A DNA stretch of 23,504 nt, from contig CAYNEO010000055.1 of NCBI GenBank assembly GCA_964396245.1, positions 1 to 23,504 of the forward strand, given 5' to 3'. The notes under the pieces are model-generated. The model worked only from the letters and a program-made list of their open reading frames with translations. It had not been told where the DNA came from and made no database searches. Positions 7,232 through 15,663 of the stretch are shown here, in pieces. This DNA comes from CAYNEO01 sp964396245. Its GTDB lineage: Bacteria > Zixibacteria > MSB-5A5 > GN15 > FEB-12. A program made the position numbers and the translations under genes. Positions within the stretch are counted from its first letter, which is position 1. Each line of letters starts with the position of its first letter.

Positions 7232-8899
7232 TCAGTTGGCGTCAAGCAGAGAGCGTGATGGCTCCGGTTTGCCCGCAATCGCCGGCTCGAGAATTTTCTC
7301 ACTGAGTAGAACGCAGCGACCGAGATTGCTTGAAATCTCTATGTTCTTCCGCGTACCGGCAAAGAGAGAATCGAGCTTCTTGTGACGACCATGCGATACG
7401 ACACAAAGCAGGGTGTCGTACTGCCCGAAGAAGGACCGAACTTCATCGTCCGTGCTCAGCACCTTCAGCGGATGCTTGCTCCAGAACGGATCCGGCGAGT
7501 CGGCGAGCACAAGCACCGTATCCCGGGTATAGAAATACGCTCCCCGGGCAAAGGTCTTGGTGCAGGCGATAGGCTTATTTGTGTAGTTGTATTGCGATAC
7601 TATCGCCGGCAGGTCGCTGTCGGTGACCGCCGTCTCGAGTTTCGGCATCACCGTCGTTATGGCGGCAACAGTGAATACCAGGATACCGGCGGTATTGACC
7701 ATAAGCGCCGCTTTCAGCCGCGAGGTCAGCAGCATCACAGCGGCCACGACCGCACACAATGACAACACGCCAAAAGTCGCCAGCGCCGGATAAAAGAATT
7801 CCGGGTACTGAGTCTTTGCCAGAAACACCGGAACGGCTGCGAGGACGGCCGTCAGAATCGTAATAACCGCCGCCGCCGAGCGCCGCCAGAGACGCACGCT
7901 GCCCTCGTAAAGGCCGATGCCTATGCCTATTGCCAGGGGAGGATAGATCGGGGACACATAGGTTGCCAGCTTTGAGTGCGGGATAGCGACGAGCACCGTC
8001 ACCACCGCAATCCACGAGAAGATGAACTTATACCAGGATCGATACTTTCGGAAATTAGCGCCGATAAACGCCATATAGCCCGTCCACGGAAGCATGGCAA
8101 CGGTAACCACGGCGACGTAGAAGTACCAATGGTCGAAGCTCGCGTGCTCGGCCATCACGACCCGGTTCCAGTGATCGTTGATGAAATACTCCCAGAGGAA
8201 TGCCTGACCGTACTTGACGGTTGCGTAAACGTACCACGGCAGGGTCAGTACGAGATAGAGCAGCCACCAGGGATGAAAAAGAAAACGGCGCACTCTCTTT
8301 GACTCGCGGTCAAGAACGAGCGTGAGTATCGCCACCAGCAGGGCAATCACCAGCCCCACGGGGCTTTTTGCCAGAGACGCCAGCGCGCCGAAAACGGCAA
8401 ACAGCCACAGGTACACACGCTTGTCCAGTCGGTACCAGAGAAAGAAGCTGTAGATGGCGAAACTTATGAAGACCGTGAACATGAGGTCGGTTACGACTGA
8501 CCTCGAGAGACCGAGCCACCCCAGGGAACTGACCAGCAAAAAGGACGACAGCAGGGCGACCGATTGGTTCAGCAGTCGTCGGAGAAAAAGAAACGTGCCG
8601 ACAATGCCAAGCAATCCGACCAGTCCGGTGACGACCCGCGCGGCCCCGGCGTTGGCCCCGAAGACCTTGAATGACAGCGCCAGACTCCAGTAAAACAACG
8701 GGGGCTTTTCGAATTGCGGCTGCTCGAAAATGTGGGGGATAAGCGGATCACCGTGGGTCAGCATCTCCCTCGCCGTTTCCGCATAGAAAACGTCATCGGG
8801 GTCGGTAAACGAGAGAGCGCTGATTCCGTAAAATACGAGAAACAGACTCAGCGCACCCAGTATGATCAGGGTCCGTTTCTTCTTCAGGAGGTCTGTCAT
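7232..8899 (-). CDS. GT39-type (ArnT/PMT-like) membrane glycosyltransferase
   Basis: The protein has 555 residues from ATG 8899. The frame is also open to a TTG at 8992, but the extra 31 residues are polar and no ribosome binding site is seen at either. After a first membrane segment (10-30) comes the acidic periplasmic loop TDPDDVFYAETAREML (32-47) and then FEKPPLFYW (63-71). These are the signature of GT-C enzymes of family 39, where the Asp-Asp/Glu loop binds metal and the lipid-phosphate sugar donor. About eleven more hydrophobic segments follow to residue 430, then a soluble periplasmic domain of about 120 residues (DSDLPAIVSQYNYTNKPIAC onward). Members transfer sugars from polyprenyl-phosphate donors to lipid A or proteins in the inner membrane. 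Donor and acceptor here are unknown. Confidence 0.88.
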   Translation of the reverse strand: MTDLLKKKRTLIILGALSLFLVFYGISALSFTDPDDVFYAETAREMLTHGDPLIPHIFEQPQFEKPPLFYWSLALSFKVFGANAGAARVVTGLVGLLGIVGTFLFLRRLLNQSVALLSSFLLVSSLGWLGLSRSVVTDLMFTVFISFAIYSFFLWYRLDKRVYLWLFAVFGALASLAKSPVGLVIALLVAILTLVLDRESKRVRRFLFHPWWLLYLVLTLPWYVYATVKYGQAFLWEYFINDHWNRVVMAEHASFDHWYFYVAVVTVAMLPWTGYMAFIGANFRKYRSWYKFIFSWIAVVTVLVAIPHSKLATYVSPIYPPLAIGIGIGLYEGSVRLWRRSAAAVITILTAVLAAVPVFLAKTQYPEFFYPALATFGVLSLCAVVAAVMLLTSRLKAALMVNTAGILVFTVAAITTVMPKLETAVTDSDLPAIVSQYNYTNKPIACTKTFARGAYFYTRDTVLVLADSPDPFWSKHPLKVLSTDDEVRSFFGQYDTLLCVVSHGRHKKLDSLFAGTRKNIEISSNLGRCVLLSEKILEPAIAGKPEPSRSLLDAN

Positions 8900-9112
8900 T
8901 ATGCCGTGACGGTCGTGAAAAGATCTCAACTCTGTAATCGCGTACGGACTCCGGAAAAGCTTACGGCTGGGACTCAGATTGTCCACGAGCAAATGGAAGA
9001 CAAATCCGGGGTCAGGCTATTTTACCCTGAAACACGCAGGCAGTCGGTTGGTTTCAAAATCTTGCTTACTGACAGCGGGTCCGGATACGGCGTGGAGCGT
9101 GAATCTCCGTGC

Positions 9113-9502
9113 TCAATCCGGGATGGCGGTCCTGATGAGTTTGACGACTATACCCGATTCGGTCGGGTCGACGCATCGGACATACTCGGTCGTCACGCCG
9201 TCAGGATCAACTACCTTCTCATACGGCGTACCCTTGTAATGCCAGCCAAGGGTTCCCCCGGCTCGAAGGGCTTGAATCATGCTGTCCATGCAACCCAGCA
9301 GCCAGGGACACAGTTTGCCGGCATCCTCAGGATAGCTGAAACGGTCACCGACCCGGTAACTTTTCCGGCCGTCGCCGCGATACATCCAGGCGCAGATGCC
9401 CGATGATTCAAAATCCGGCGGGTAAACGACTTTGTCGCCTTCTTTGACAAGCTTTCCACCGTCGCCCTCGAAAATCTCGATAACTATCCTGTATCCTTTC
9501 AT
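9113..9502 (-). CDS. TIGR04076-like small cysteine-containing protein
   Basis: This 129-residue soluble protein opens MKGYRIVIEIFEG. It has C37 in GICAWMYRG, VGDRFSYPED (51-60), CPWLLGCMDSMIQALRAGG (65-83) and a late C110 (RCVD). The order GD, C-P-W/Y, a helix, G-G and a terminal cysteine resembles the TIGR04076 family, small proteins of unknown function common in anaerobes. The assignment is by pattern, not alignment. ATG 9502 follows TAGGAG, which overlaps the TAG stop of the upstream porin gene with 9 bp between the genes, so translation is probably coupled to the porin. The cysteines could bind a metal or cluster; this is not established. The following 213 bp (8900-9112) to the GT39 gene shows no supported feature. 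Confidence 0.75.
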   Translation of the reverse strand: MKGYRIVIEIFEGDGGKLVKEGDKVVYPPDFESSGICAWMYRGDGRKSYRVGDRFSYPEDAGKLCPWLLGCMDSMIQALRAGGTLGWHYKGTPYEKVVDPDGVTTEYVRCVDPTESGIVVKLIRTAIPD

Positions 9503-9511
9503 ACGCCTCTC

Positions 9512-10768
9512 CTAAAAGGCTAATTGCACCTGACTTCGCACGACCGCGTCGGTCCGGTTCCCATCGGAGCGCGAATAGATCAGCCAGCCGATGTCATTCT
9601 GCCATTTCAGCTTGTGGTCGTTCCAGTAGACATTGAAGCCCAGCGTGATCTCCTGCTGCCGGCTGACCCTCCCGACACTTCCGTATTGGGAGGTGACCTC
9701 GTTCAGGTGCAGTTGGGCGAGTTCCTTTTCTCCGGCAGTGTCCAGCTCCAGTTGAGCCGTTGCAATTATGCCCTGCGCCCTCTCATATGCCTCTCGAAGG
9801 GCGGTATCATCGAAATCAACAATGGCATACCGGACGGCCACCTCGTAGAGTTGGTTAATACGCCAGGCCGATTGAATGAGACCGCCGGTCATGGCTAAAC
9901 GTGTAACGGCTGGACTGCCGGTTTTGCTGAAGCCGAGATACCCGATTCCGGTGCATGACAGACCCCGGTAATTTACGAGGACCTCCGATGCAAACCGGAG
10001 GGCGAAATCCTGGTACTCGTTCGGATCGAGATCCCACGCTCCGCTCAGGCCGCCGAAAAACCGAAGATCGGCCGGCTTGTCATCGGTGTCGGAACTGACC
10101 GGCATTTTGGAGGGATTGTACGACCCGTGGGCAAAGAGTTCAGGATGGAAGTCGGCCCGGGGCGCCGGCTCGGACAGGTCGGACGGATTTGGGGTTTCCT
10201 CCCCGTACAGCGTAGCGATGCCTATGGCATGTGATGCGCGAGCGTTGACCCCCGTGAAAATCCCCAGGGCGTAACCCCACTTTGGCGGATTCTCGTAGTC
10301 ATTGTGAACCACACCGCCCATCTGGCGTTCGGCGCCGAAATACTTCGTAACGATGGACCAATCGGCAAAGGTCAGTCTTTGAAAAGAGTGAATTCGATAC
10401 CGCGTGAACGGTACTTTGAACTGGCCAACCCGGAAACGAAAAGGCAGCCAACGGTAGTAGTCGAAATAGCCGTCGATAAACTCGAGCGAGTTGGGTGCGG
10501 CGCTGAGCTGCAATCGGACATCGACGCGCCGATAAGGGAATTTCCCGATAAAGCCGACCCTGATGCGGCGGGCGTACATGTCCAGTTCATCGGTGCGCTC
10601 TTTGCCTGCGCCATGATCCTTGCTGTCGTACTCGAGCCGGAGCTGTCCCGCAAACTGAAATCGGATTGTGTCGGGTGGGCGAAGGTGCAAAGTCGATTGA
10701 AGTTGTGGCGTTGCGGAAGCGGTGCCGAAACACAGGCTACAAACCAGAAGTAACCCAGCCAGTCTCAT
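9512..10768 (-). CDS. OprO/OprP-like outer-membrane porin
   Basis: The 418-residue protein has a Sec signal peptide (MRLAGLLLVCSLCFGTASA, cleavage after about residue 19). The mature part shows alternating strand patterns typical of a beta-barrel, ending in RSQVQLAF, with the terminal Phe recognised by the BAM machinery. The segment FQFAGQLRLEYDSKD, ARRIRVGFIGKF, then LEFIDGYFDYYRW and FRFRVGQFKVPFTRYR matches the phosphate-selective porin O/P family layout (family knowledge). Pores of this group pass anions such as phosphate, although many homologues have other or unknown specificity. The gene begins a minus-strand run and is coupled to the small TIGR04076-like gene. The start ATG has a weak GCAGGGG-type site upstream. 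Confidence 0.82.
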   Translation of the reverse strand: MRLAGLLLVCSLCFGTASATPQLQSTLHLRPPDTIRFQFAGQLRLEYDSKDHGAGKERTDELDMYARRIRVGFIGKFPYRRVDVRLQLSAAPNSLEFIDGYFDYYRWLPFRFRVGQFKVPFTRYRIHSFQRLTFADWSIVTKYFGAERQMGGVVHNDYENPPKWGYALGIFTGVNARASHAIGIATLYGEETPNPSDLSEPAPRADFHPELFAHGSYNPSKMPVSSDTDDKPADLRFFGGLSGAWDLDPNEYQDFALRFASEVLVNYRGLSCTGIGYLGFSKTGSPAVTRLAMTGGLIQSAWRINQLYEVAVRYAIVDFDDTALREAYERAQGIIATAQLELDTAGEKELAQLHLNEVTSQYGSVGRVSRQQEITLGFNVYWNDHKLKWQNDIGWLIYSRSDGNRTDAVVRSQVQLAF

Positions 10769-10810
10769 AGATTGTATACCCCTGCCAAAGGTGCAAAAAA
10801 CCGATACATA

Positions 10811-10838
10811 AATCTATGACCTCCCGGTCCGGAGTCAA
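10811..10838 (-). promoter_or_regulatory. Putative promoter of the porin gene
   Basis: On the minus strand TTGACT (10838-10833) is followed after 16 nt by TAGATT (10816-10811), four of six matches to the -10 consensus. It lies about 45 bp upstream of the porin start. The divergent 214-bp gap also contains a perfect TGACGTCA palindrome (10882-10889) that could be an operator shared with the peptidase gene. Confidence 0.4.
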
Positions 10839-10903
10839 CTGAAATCAGGGACCGTTCGTTCTCCAAAAAACGTGTCCCGAATGACGTCACACGCGATTTG
10901 CTG

Positions 10904-10932
10904 TTGCCTTCCCATGGCCGTGAACCTACCTT
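10904..10932 (+). promoter_or_regulatory. Weak putative promoter of the metallopeptidase gene
   Basis: TTGCCT (10904-10909) is 17 nt from TACCTT (10927-10932), giving a leader of about 45 nt. The -10 is a poor match to the standard consensus, so support rests mainly on spacing and position, and on similarity to the TTGACT/TACCnT pairs upstream of two other plus-strand genes here. Confidence 0.3.
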
Positions 10933-10982
10933 AAGACAAGTGGTGTCACGATACTTCGATACATATAAGGTGGTCACGGTTT

Positions 10983-13133
10983 ATGGATCAGCGGTGCATC
11001 TTAGCCAGTGGACGCCGGAATCCCCGGCGACCGTATATCACCGGTGCCGTTGTCAGGACGATCCTGTCGGCATTCGGTGTAACTCTCATATTGACAGCGT
11101 TGAGTTTTGCTGAAACGATGTTCATAACCGGTCAACAGATACAGGCTGCGGCCGACAGGTGCGTTGAACGGCACGGCGAGGAAAATCGGGACCGTATAAC
11201 GCGTGGTGTCGAGCAGGTCGCGCGGATGTGGCGGGAGGAAGACGGCAGTTTCGATGAGTTCTCGGAATTCTGCCGGACCAATTTTATCGCCGACCCGCGG
11301 CTGCGTGAGCAGACCGCCGACCGGCTGGAAACGGCCTTTGAAAGCATCAGCGGCCACCTCCGTGAGATGGGACGTGATCTCTCATGGAACATGGCCGTCG
11401 AAACCGGCCCAATTCTGCCCATCGATTATGCCATCGCCCGGTATTCCCCGTGGGCGCATGTTGATGAGGACATGTTCAAGACCCGGACAGCTTTTATCGT
11501 CCTTCTCAATTATCCGCTCTACACACTGGGTGAGCAGCTTGAATCAGGACCGTTATGGACCCGTCGGCAGTGGATGGAAGCCCGGCTCGCACAGCGATTT
11601 GCCGACCGCATTCCGGCCGAGGTAATGCAGGTCATGACCGATTCGGGTATGGCGGCGGGGACGTATATCCGTGACTACAATATCTGGATGCATCATCTGC
11701 TTGACGACAACGGCGAAAGAGTGTTTCCGGAAGGGTTGAAACTCATCAGCCACTGGAATCTTCGCGATGAACTCAAATCCCTGTATGCCGAATCCGACGG
11801 TCTGGCAAAGCAGGAGATGATTTACGATGTCATGCTGCGGATAATCAATCAACAGGTCCCCGAGATCGTGATCAATAACCCGGGTGTGGATTGGAAGCTT
11901 TCGACAAACGATGTCGTTATATCGGACAAGGTCGATGGTCTGATTCCACCGGAAAAGAAACGGGAAGGTAATCCCGGCGACCCGGTCGACAATACACCGG
12001 AGCCGAATACCCGGTATGCCCGCTTTCTAGGCGAGTTCCATGCGCAGCTGATGGCCGATCCGTACTACCCGACCATGCCCACTCTCATCGATCGCCGTTT
12101 CCAGAGAGACCGCGAGATACCGGAAGCTGAAGTGGAACGTCTGTTCGTTTCGATTTTGTCGTCGGATGTCGTGGCGAGGACGGGGAAATTGATTGAAAAA
12201 CGCCTGGGAAGAAAATTGCAGCCGTTTGACATCTGGTACGACGGTTTCAAAGCGCGTGCGACTATCGGTGAGGAGAAACTGGATTCCATTGTGCGGGAAA
12301 AGTACCCGACAATTGAAGCTTTCGAAGCCGACATGACGCGTATTTTGACCGATCTCGGTTTCGATTCGGCGACGGCCAAATTTGTGGCATCGCGAGTCGA
12401 GGTAGATCCGTCGCGCGGCGCCGGGCATGCCTCCGGTCCGGGCAGGCGGACCGATAACGCCCATCTGCGCACGCGGGTGCCTGAAGGCGGTATGGATTAC
12501 AAGGGCTACAACATTGCCACGCACGAATTCGGACATAACGTGGAGCAGATATTCTCATCCGTCCGCATCGACCACAGTCTCTTACGCGGCGTACCGAATA
12601 CGGCCTTCACCGAGGCGTTTGCGTTCGTTTTCCAGGCTCGCGACCTCGAGTTACTCGGGTTGAAACACCCTGACCCGCAGGCGGAGCACCTGCAGGTACT
12701 CAACGACCTGTGGGCGGCATATGAAATCGCCGGGGTCTCGCTGGTCGACATGAGAGTATGGCACTGGATGTATGATCATCAGGATGCAACGCCGGCGGAC
12801 CTGAAGGAATCAGTGATCGCAATAGCGAAAGATGTCTGGAATGAATATTACGCGCCGGTGTTCGGAGTGCGCGATATCCCCATTCTCGCGATCTATTCGC
12901 ACATGATCAGCGGTACGATGTATCTTCCGGACTACCCGCTCGGGCATATCATCGCTTTTCAGATTGAGCAGTATCTAAAAGAGCACAGTATCGGTTCAGA
13001 GATGGAGCGCATGTGTACCATCGGCTCGGTGACGCCCGATCTCTGGATGCAGCAGGCGGTCGGCAGTAGTATCTCTACCGAGCCCATGCTAAACGCGGCC
13101 GACAAGGCTCTGTCTGCTGTCGAACAGCTTTAG
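10983..13133 (+). CDS. Exported M3-like gluzincin metallopeptidase
   Basis: The 716-residue protein has the zinc motif HEFGH at 514-518 and a downstream glutamate E544 in TEAFAF, 26 residues after His518. This HExxH-x25-E spacing is that of thimet oligopeptidase/oligoendopeptidase F (peptidase family M3). The surrounding helices (YNIATHEFGHNVEQIF, then AFTEAFAFVFQARDLELL) also fit M3 and its relatives. A hydrophobic segment at about 22-43 (AVVRTILSAFGVTLILTALSFA) after a basic n-region looks like a signal peptide or anchor, so the enzyme probably acts in the periplasm; most characterised M3 enzymes are cytosolic. The rest of the chain is mostly charged and predicted helical. ATG 10983 has a weak AAGGTGG site 9 nt upstream. 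Two small membrane-protein genes follow on the same strand. Substrate is unknown. Confidence 0.8.
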   Translation: MDQRCILASGRRNPRRPYITGAVVRTILSAFGVTLILTALSFAETMFITGQQIQAAADRCVERHGEENRDRITRGVEQVARMWREEDGSFDEFSEFCRTNFIADPRLREQTADRLETAFESISGHLREMGRDLSWNMAVETGPILPIDYAIARYSPWAHVDEDMFKTRTAFIVLLNYPLYTLGEQLESGPLWTRRQWMEARLAQRFADRIPAEVMQVMTDSGMAAGTYIRDYNIWMHHLLDDNGERVFPEGLKLISHWNLRDELKSLYAESDGLAKQEMIYDVMLRIINQQVPEIVINNPGVDWKLSTNDVVISDKVDGLIPPEKKREGNPGDPVDNTPEPNTRYARFLGEFHAQLMADPYYPTMPTLIDRRFQRDREIPEAEVERLFVSILSSDVVARTGKLIEKRLGRKLQPFDIWYDGFKARATIGEEKLDSIVREKYPTIEAFEADMTRILTDLGFDSATAKFVASRVEVDPSRGAGHASGPGRRTDNAHLRTRVPEGGMDYKGYNIATHEFGHNVEQIFSSVRIDHSLLRGVPNTAFTEAFAFVFQARDLELLGLKHPDPQAEHLQVLNDLWAAYEIAGVSLVDMRVWHWMYDHQDATPADLKESVIAIAKDVWNEYYAPVFGVRDIPILAIYSHMISGTMYLPDYPLGHIIAFQIEQYLKEHSIGSEMERMCTIGSVTPDLWMQQAVGSSISTEPMLNAADKALSAVEQL

Positions 13134-13195
13134 TAATTAACGAACAATCGGACTCCCATCGCGCACGGCACCTGACGATTGGCAGGAGGTTTACT

Positions 13196-13612
13196 GTGGC
13201 GGAGAAGGAGATTGGGCAGTCGGGGGTCGGGATACGGATGCATCATATCGCCCGGATTTACGGGGCGATTATCGGTGTTCTGGCGTTTTTGATAATCCCG
13301 TTTCTCTTCGTTTTGTGGGTGTCGTTGCGGGAGGATGCACCGGCCGGCAGTGCGCCCGTGGTTGAGATGCTCATCCAGCTCGGCTTGATCCTGGCCATCT
13401 TTCTGGCATGGAAGAAGGAGCTCGCGGGCGGGGTACTGCTTATTGCCGGTGGAATCGGCGTGGGGGTCATGCTCTACAGCAAGGCATACGCGGACAACCT
13501 GCTGTGGTCGACAGTATTCGCGCTCCCGATTATTATCGCCGGAGCGCTCTTTGTGATCAGTTATCGGAGTCGGGGGCGGAAGATACCGGCAGAAACACAG
13601 GAGACAGTATGA
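13196..13612 (+). CDS. Small four-helix membrane protein, function unknown
   Basis: This 138-residue protein starts at GTG 13196 with AGGAGG (13184-13189) 6 nt upstream. Four hydrophobic segments occur near 21-44, 56-72, 77-94 and 102-122. A short charged N-terminus precedes them and a basic tail (SYRSRGRKIPAETQE) follows, so both ends are probably cytoplasmic. There are no cysteines or recognisable motifs. It lies 62 bp after the metallopeptidase gene, and its stop overlaps the next start (ATGA), so these two small genes form an operon. I do not recognise the family. Confidence 0.75.
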   Translation: MAEKEIGQSGVGIRMHHIARIYGAIIGVLAFLIIPFLFVLWVSLREDAPAGSAPVVEMLIQLGLILAIFLAWKKELAGGVLLIAGGIGVGVMLYSKAYADNLLWSTVFALPIIIAGALFVISYRSRGRKIPAETQETV

Positions 13613-14145
13613 CACATCCAGTTGAGACGAAATCACTCTACAGCGAAGTGCAACGGCCTAACCAGTGGTGGGTCTGGACACTCACTGTTGTTATCACGAT
13701 TTTAGTCTGGTGGATTTTTGTCGACCAGATCATACTGGGCAATCCTTTCGGCAACAGGCCGGCCCCGGACTGGGTGGTATGGTTGGTCGGTATTCTGTTC
13801 GGTGTGTTGCTGCCGCTATTCATGGTCTCGATAAACATGAAGACTCTCGTAACTCGCGATCGCATCGTTCTGCGTTATTTCCCGCTTCATACGCGAACGG
13901 TCGTGCTGGCTGATATCGACAACTGTGTCGCCCGCGAGTATCGCCCGATCCGCGAATACGGCGGCTGGGGCATACGGTTCGGTTTTGGGCACGGTATGGC
14001 TTACAATGTCTACGGCAACGGGGGAGTCCAACTGGAGCTGAAAGGTGGCAAACGTTTGCTGATCGGTTCGCAGCGAAGTGATCAGCTGGCGGATGTCATA
14101 AACCAGGCCCGAGCGGCTGTCAGCAGAGAACAAAAGGCCGGCTGA
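13609..14145 (+). CDS. Membrane protein with PH-like cytoplasmic domain (DUF6141-like)
   Basis: ATG 13609 overlaps the preceding stop as ATGA, giving 178 residues by translational coupling. Two hydrophobic segments (about 22-42 and 54-74) follow YSEVQRPNQWW. The soluble C-terminal part (about 78-170) has TRDRIVLRYFPLHTRTVVLADI, EYGGWGIRFGFGHGMAYNVYG and GVQLELKGGKRLLIGSQRSDQLADVI. This order resembles bacterial PH-like membrane proteins of the DUF6141 type by memory of the motif, not by search. The function of that family is unknown to me. The gene converges with the ferredoxin-like gene, only 7 bp separating the stops. Confidence 0.72.
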   Translation: MTHPVETKSLYSEVQRPNQWWVWTLTVVITILVWWIFVDQIILGNPFGNRPAPDWVVWLVGILFGVLLPLFMVSINMKTLVTRDRIVLRYFPLHTRTVVLADIDNCVAREYRPIREYGGWGIRFGFGHGMAYNVYGNGGVQLELKGGKRLLIGSQRSDQLADVINQARAAVSREQKAG

Positions 14146-14152
14146 GCGAACG

Positions 14153-15409
14153 TCATCCGCCCTTGCGCAGGGCACCGAGAAAGCGTGAACGCAAGGTATC
14201 GCTCATCAGCGACCGTTTGACCGGCGGCAATTTCAAAAATCCCCCTACAAAAGCCCGCATAAACCCGTGGCTCGCACTTTGCGGGTTGTTGAACAGAAGG
14301 TTCTGAAGGGTCCCCTGTTCCAGGCTTTGCAGAATGACTCGCTCGAAGGTATCCTCCGGGTGGAAGACGCGCTGCTCGCGTCTCACGAGCCGCAAGGAAC
14401 CGCTCAGGCAGTCCAGGGCGCACACGCCGCATCCCAGACACTGCGTTTCATCCACGACCGGATTCTCGGTGACGTCGTCAATCGTAATGGCGTTGACCGG
14501 ACAGGCTTCGGCACACGTTCCACACTGAATACAGGCATCCTGATCGACGCGGGGGACATAGTTCGATGAAACGACCACGTTAGGGTATCCGAACTTCGTG
14601 ACACCGAGAAGCACGTTGCAGCAACAGCTGCAGCAGTGACAGATGAACGAGATGTTCTTCCGGACATTATCCGCACAGAAGACCAGGCCCGAGTCACGGG
14701 ACCGGGCCAGGTTGTCGAGCATCTCTTCGCGGGAGACTTCGCGGGCCATTCCGTGGCTGATCAGCATCTCGGCGGAGCTGTCGAAGGTGGAGCAGGTATC
14801 GAGGGGGATGTCACACTTCTTTTCGCCGGCATGCTGTTTTTCATGGCGGCAGGAGCAGATGCCGATGGCGTATTTTTTTGCGTCACGGATGATAGCGCCG
14901 GCTTTTTCATAGTCCAGAATCTCAACATACTGATCCGGCTCGATCGCCTCCTCATGCGGCAGAGTGCGTAACGGCGAGACATACTGTCCCTTACCGAAAT
15001 TGGCGTGGTAATACGATCCGTCCTGGAGATAGTCGTGGAAGAGTCTGGCCCATTCGCTGGTATTCAACTTGCCCCGCGTCCGCATCATGGTGAATTCGAA
15101 AATGCCGATTATCAACGGGGAGACGGAGTAGAAGGATTTGTCCCCCCAGGTTACATCGAGCACGAGCCCTTTTTCGGTCAAACCGTCAAGCAGGCGGGAC
15201 AAATCGGCCCGCGGGTATCCCGTGACCTTTTCGATCTGCTCGATTCCGGCCATGCCGTACGGCATTCTGACGATGAGTTCCGCCTCCTCGGGGGTGTACA
15301 GCTCTTTGAGGATAGCGTAGAGTTTGTCATTCCAGGGGGCGCGCGCGGTGAGGTTATCGATTTTCTTGCCCAGCTTGTGGTAGAGATCTTTTCCGACCAG
15401 ATGACCCAT
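14153..15409 (-). CDS. Cysteine-rich 4Fe-4S ferredoxin-like protein with winged-helix-like N-terminus
   Basis: The protein has 418 residues; ATG 15409 follows GGGAGAA. The N-terminal region (about 25-100) reads like a winged helix (ELYTPEEAELIVRMP, IEQIEKVTGYPRADLSRLLDGLTEKGLV). A middle region carries C185/C187, C199, C206 and C245, then a striking run CHCCSCCC (257-264). The C-terminal third is a 2[4Fe-4S] ferredoxin: C293-C296-C299-C303-P and C324-C327-C330-C334. There are no membrane segments, so it is cytosolic. The domain mix suggests an iron-sulfur redox protein that may bind extra clusters or metal in the Cys-rich core; similar proteins are annotated only as 4Fe-4S binding proteins in anaerobes. 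It diverges from a small exported CxxC protein across a 254-bp gap. Confidence 0.85.
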   Translation of the reverse strand: MGHLVGKDLYHKLGKKIDNLTARAPWNDKLYAILKELYTPEEAELIVRMPYGMAGIEQIEKVTGYPRADLSRLLDGLTEKGLVLDVTWGDKSFYSVSPLIIGIFEFTMMRTRGKLNTSEWARLFHDYLQDGSYYHANFGKGQYVSPLRTLPHEEAIEPDQYVEILDYEKAGAIIRDAKKYAIGICSCRHEKQHAGEKKCDIPLDTCSTFDSSAEMLISHGMAREVSREEMLDNLARSRDSGLVFCADNVRKNISFICHCCSCCCNVLLGVTKFGYPNVVVSSNYVPRVDQDACIQCGTCAEACPVNAITIDDVTENPVVDETQCLGCGVCALDCLSGSLRLVRREQRVFHPEDTFERVILQSLEQGTLQNLLFNNPQSASHGFMRAFVGGFLKLPPVKRSLMSDTLRSRFLGALRKGG

Positions 15410-15541
15410 ACTATGTTCTCCCGGCCAGCCGTTATTCCGTGCTCTTATTAAGAAGATAACTTGCAGACGACGGCGGTCAAGGTATTTCCTGCCGCGTGAG
15501 GTAACCGCCCGCTGATCGGCTCCGGCTTGCTCATAAAGTCA

Positions 15542-15570
15542 TTGCGTCCGGGAACAGCGAAACCTAGATT
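15542..15570 (+). promoter_or_regulatory. Putative promoter of the exported CxxC protein gene
   Basis: TTGCGT (15542-15547) is 17 nt from TAGATT (15565-15570), the same -10 hexamer proposed for the porin gene. The transcript would carry a leader of about 85 nt. The -10 overlaps a small dyad CCTA-gattgg-TTAGG. The hexamers are moderate matches. Confidence 0.35.
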
Positions 15571-15663
15571 GGTTAGGAGATACGCACTATTTCATCTTCC
15601 GACAGACAATCAGATATATCGACCGAGTTGGACATTCGTCCTTATTCTTTGAGGAGGCGTCCT

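Noticed and set aside
8714..9406. 230-codon open frame on the plus strand
   Set aside because: It runs antisense across the GT39 start, the gap and most of the TIGR04076-like gene, with no recognisable motif.
12027..12536. 169-codon open frame on the minus strand
   Set aside because: Antisense to the metallopeptidase including its zinc-site region; composition is shadow-like.
14153..15409. Considered as part of a dehalogenase system with the gene at 19828-21150
   Set aside because: The two Fe-S genes are more than 4 kb apart, separated by unrelated genes, with no shared operon or motif.
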